Assembly (NCBI GenBank): GCA_029857975.1
Contig: JAOUFX010000200.1
Span: 1-6,221 of the forward strand
Length of the DNA stretch: 6,221 nucleotides
Direction: 5' to 3'
From: Deltaproteobacteria bacterium
GTDB taxonomy: Bacteria; Desulfobacterota; SM23-61
Shown here: in pieces, positions 6,132-6,221 of the stretch
Layout: every line of letters starts with the position of its first letter
How positions within the stretch are numbered: position 1 is the first letter of the stretch
The notes under the pieces: generated by a model
Databases searched by the model: none
What the model was told of the DNA's origin: nothing
The model's input: only the letters and a program-made list of their open reading frames with translations
Translations under genes and position numbers: made by a program

Positions 6132-6221
6132 TTATTTTACCCCGGCGGCCAGTTTCCCTGCCAGGTATCCCGTAGAGATGGCTATCCCACCTCCCGATTT
6201 TTCTGACATCGAGTCTCCATG
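6132..6221 (-). CDS. glpB: Probable GlpB C-terminus (anaerobic glycerol-3-phosphate dehydrogenase subunit B), partial
   Basis: Only the last 29 codons are in the window. They read in frame to a TAA at 6132-6134, and the gene continues past the right edge. The segment SGGGIAISTGYLAGKLAAG resembles the closing glycine-rich FAD-contacting strand and helix found at the end of many flavoprotein oxidoreductases. GlpB usually lies directly upstream of glpC in glpABC operons, so glpB is the best guess from position. GlpA or another flavoprotein cannot be excluded from so few residues. The codons end exactly where the CGCnGAG inverted repeat begins, so the last bases before the repeat are the stop codon itself. 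Confidence 0.55.
   Translation of the reverse strand, partial: HGDSMSEKSGGGIAISTGYLAGKLAAGVK

Overview
The window is 6.2 kb of ordinary, densely packed bacterial chromosome. Its content suggests an anaerobic or facultatively anaerobic Gram-negative bacterium, perhaps a Desulfobacterota-like lineage. This rests on an anaerobic glycerol-3-phosphate dehydrogenase iron-sulfur subunit (GlpC), a CoA-type 3-hydroxyacyl dehydrogenase, and intergenic repeats built from CGCAGAG-like units, which I recall as common in such genomes. No rRNA or other phylogenetic marker is present to settle the lineage. I found no RNA gene, CRISPR array, insertion sequence, prophage or defence system, and no clearly undescribed system.

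Left part (plus strand, 3-1503): the 3' part of a dihydrodipicolinate synthase/N-acetylneuraminate lyase-family aldolase is followed after a short gap by a 3-hydroxyacyl-CoA dehydrogenase-family protein with an altered active-site loop. The two look like the tail of a catabolic operon whose substrate cannot be read from here. They converge on dnaJ (minus strand, 1559-2620), a type-A J-protein co-chaperone that stands without dnaK or grpE. dnaJ has its own readable sigma-70-like promoter, with a perfect 16-bp palindrome just upstream of the -35 box.

Middle (2621-3105): a 485-bp spacer without a gene. It holds the dnaJ promoter, a 55-nt GC-rich hairpin repeat, and a degenerate pair of inverted arms around that hairpin that resemble the repeat at the right end of the window.

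Right part (minus strand, 6221 to 3106): a probable operon in the order glpB (3' end only), glpC, pit, DUF47/PhoU-like gene. GlpABC oxidises glycerol-3-phosphate and passes the electrons to the quinone pool. Pit is an inorganic phosphate transporter, and the DUF47 protein is the usual partner of Pit. pit probably starts at a TTG whose ribosome binding site lies in the last codons of glpC, so phosphate transport and glycerol-phosphate oxidation appear physically coupled. A 111-bp inverted repeat made of 9-nt CGCnGAG units fills almost the whole glpB-glpC gap and ends right at the glpB stop codon.
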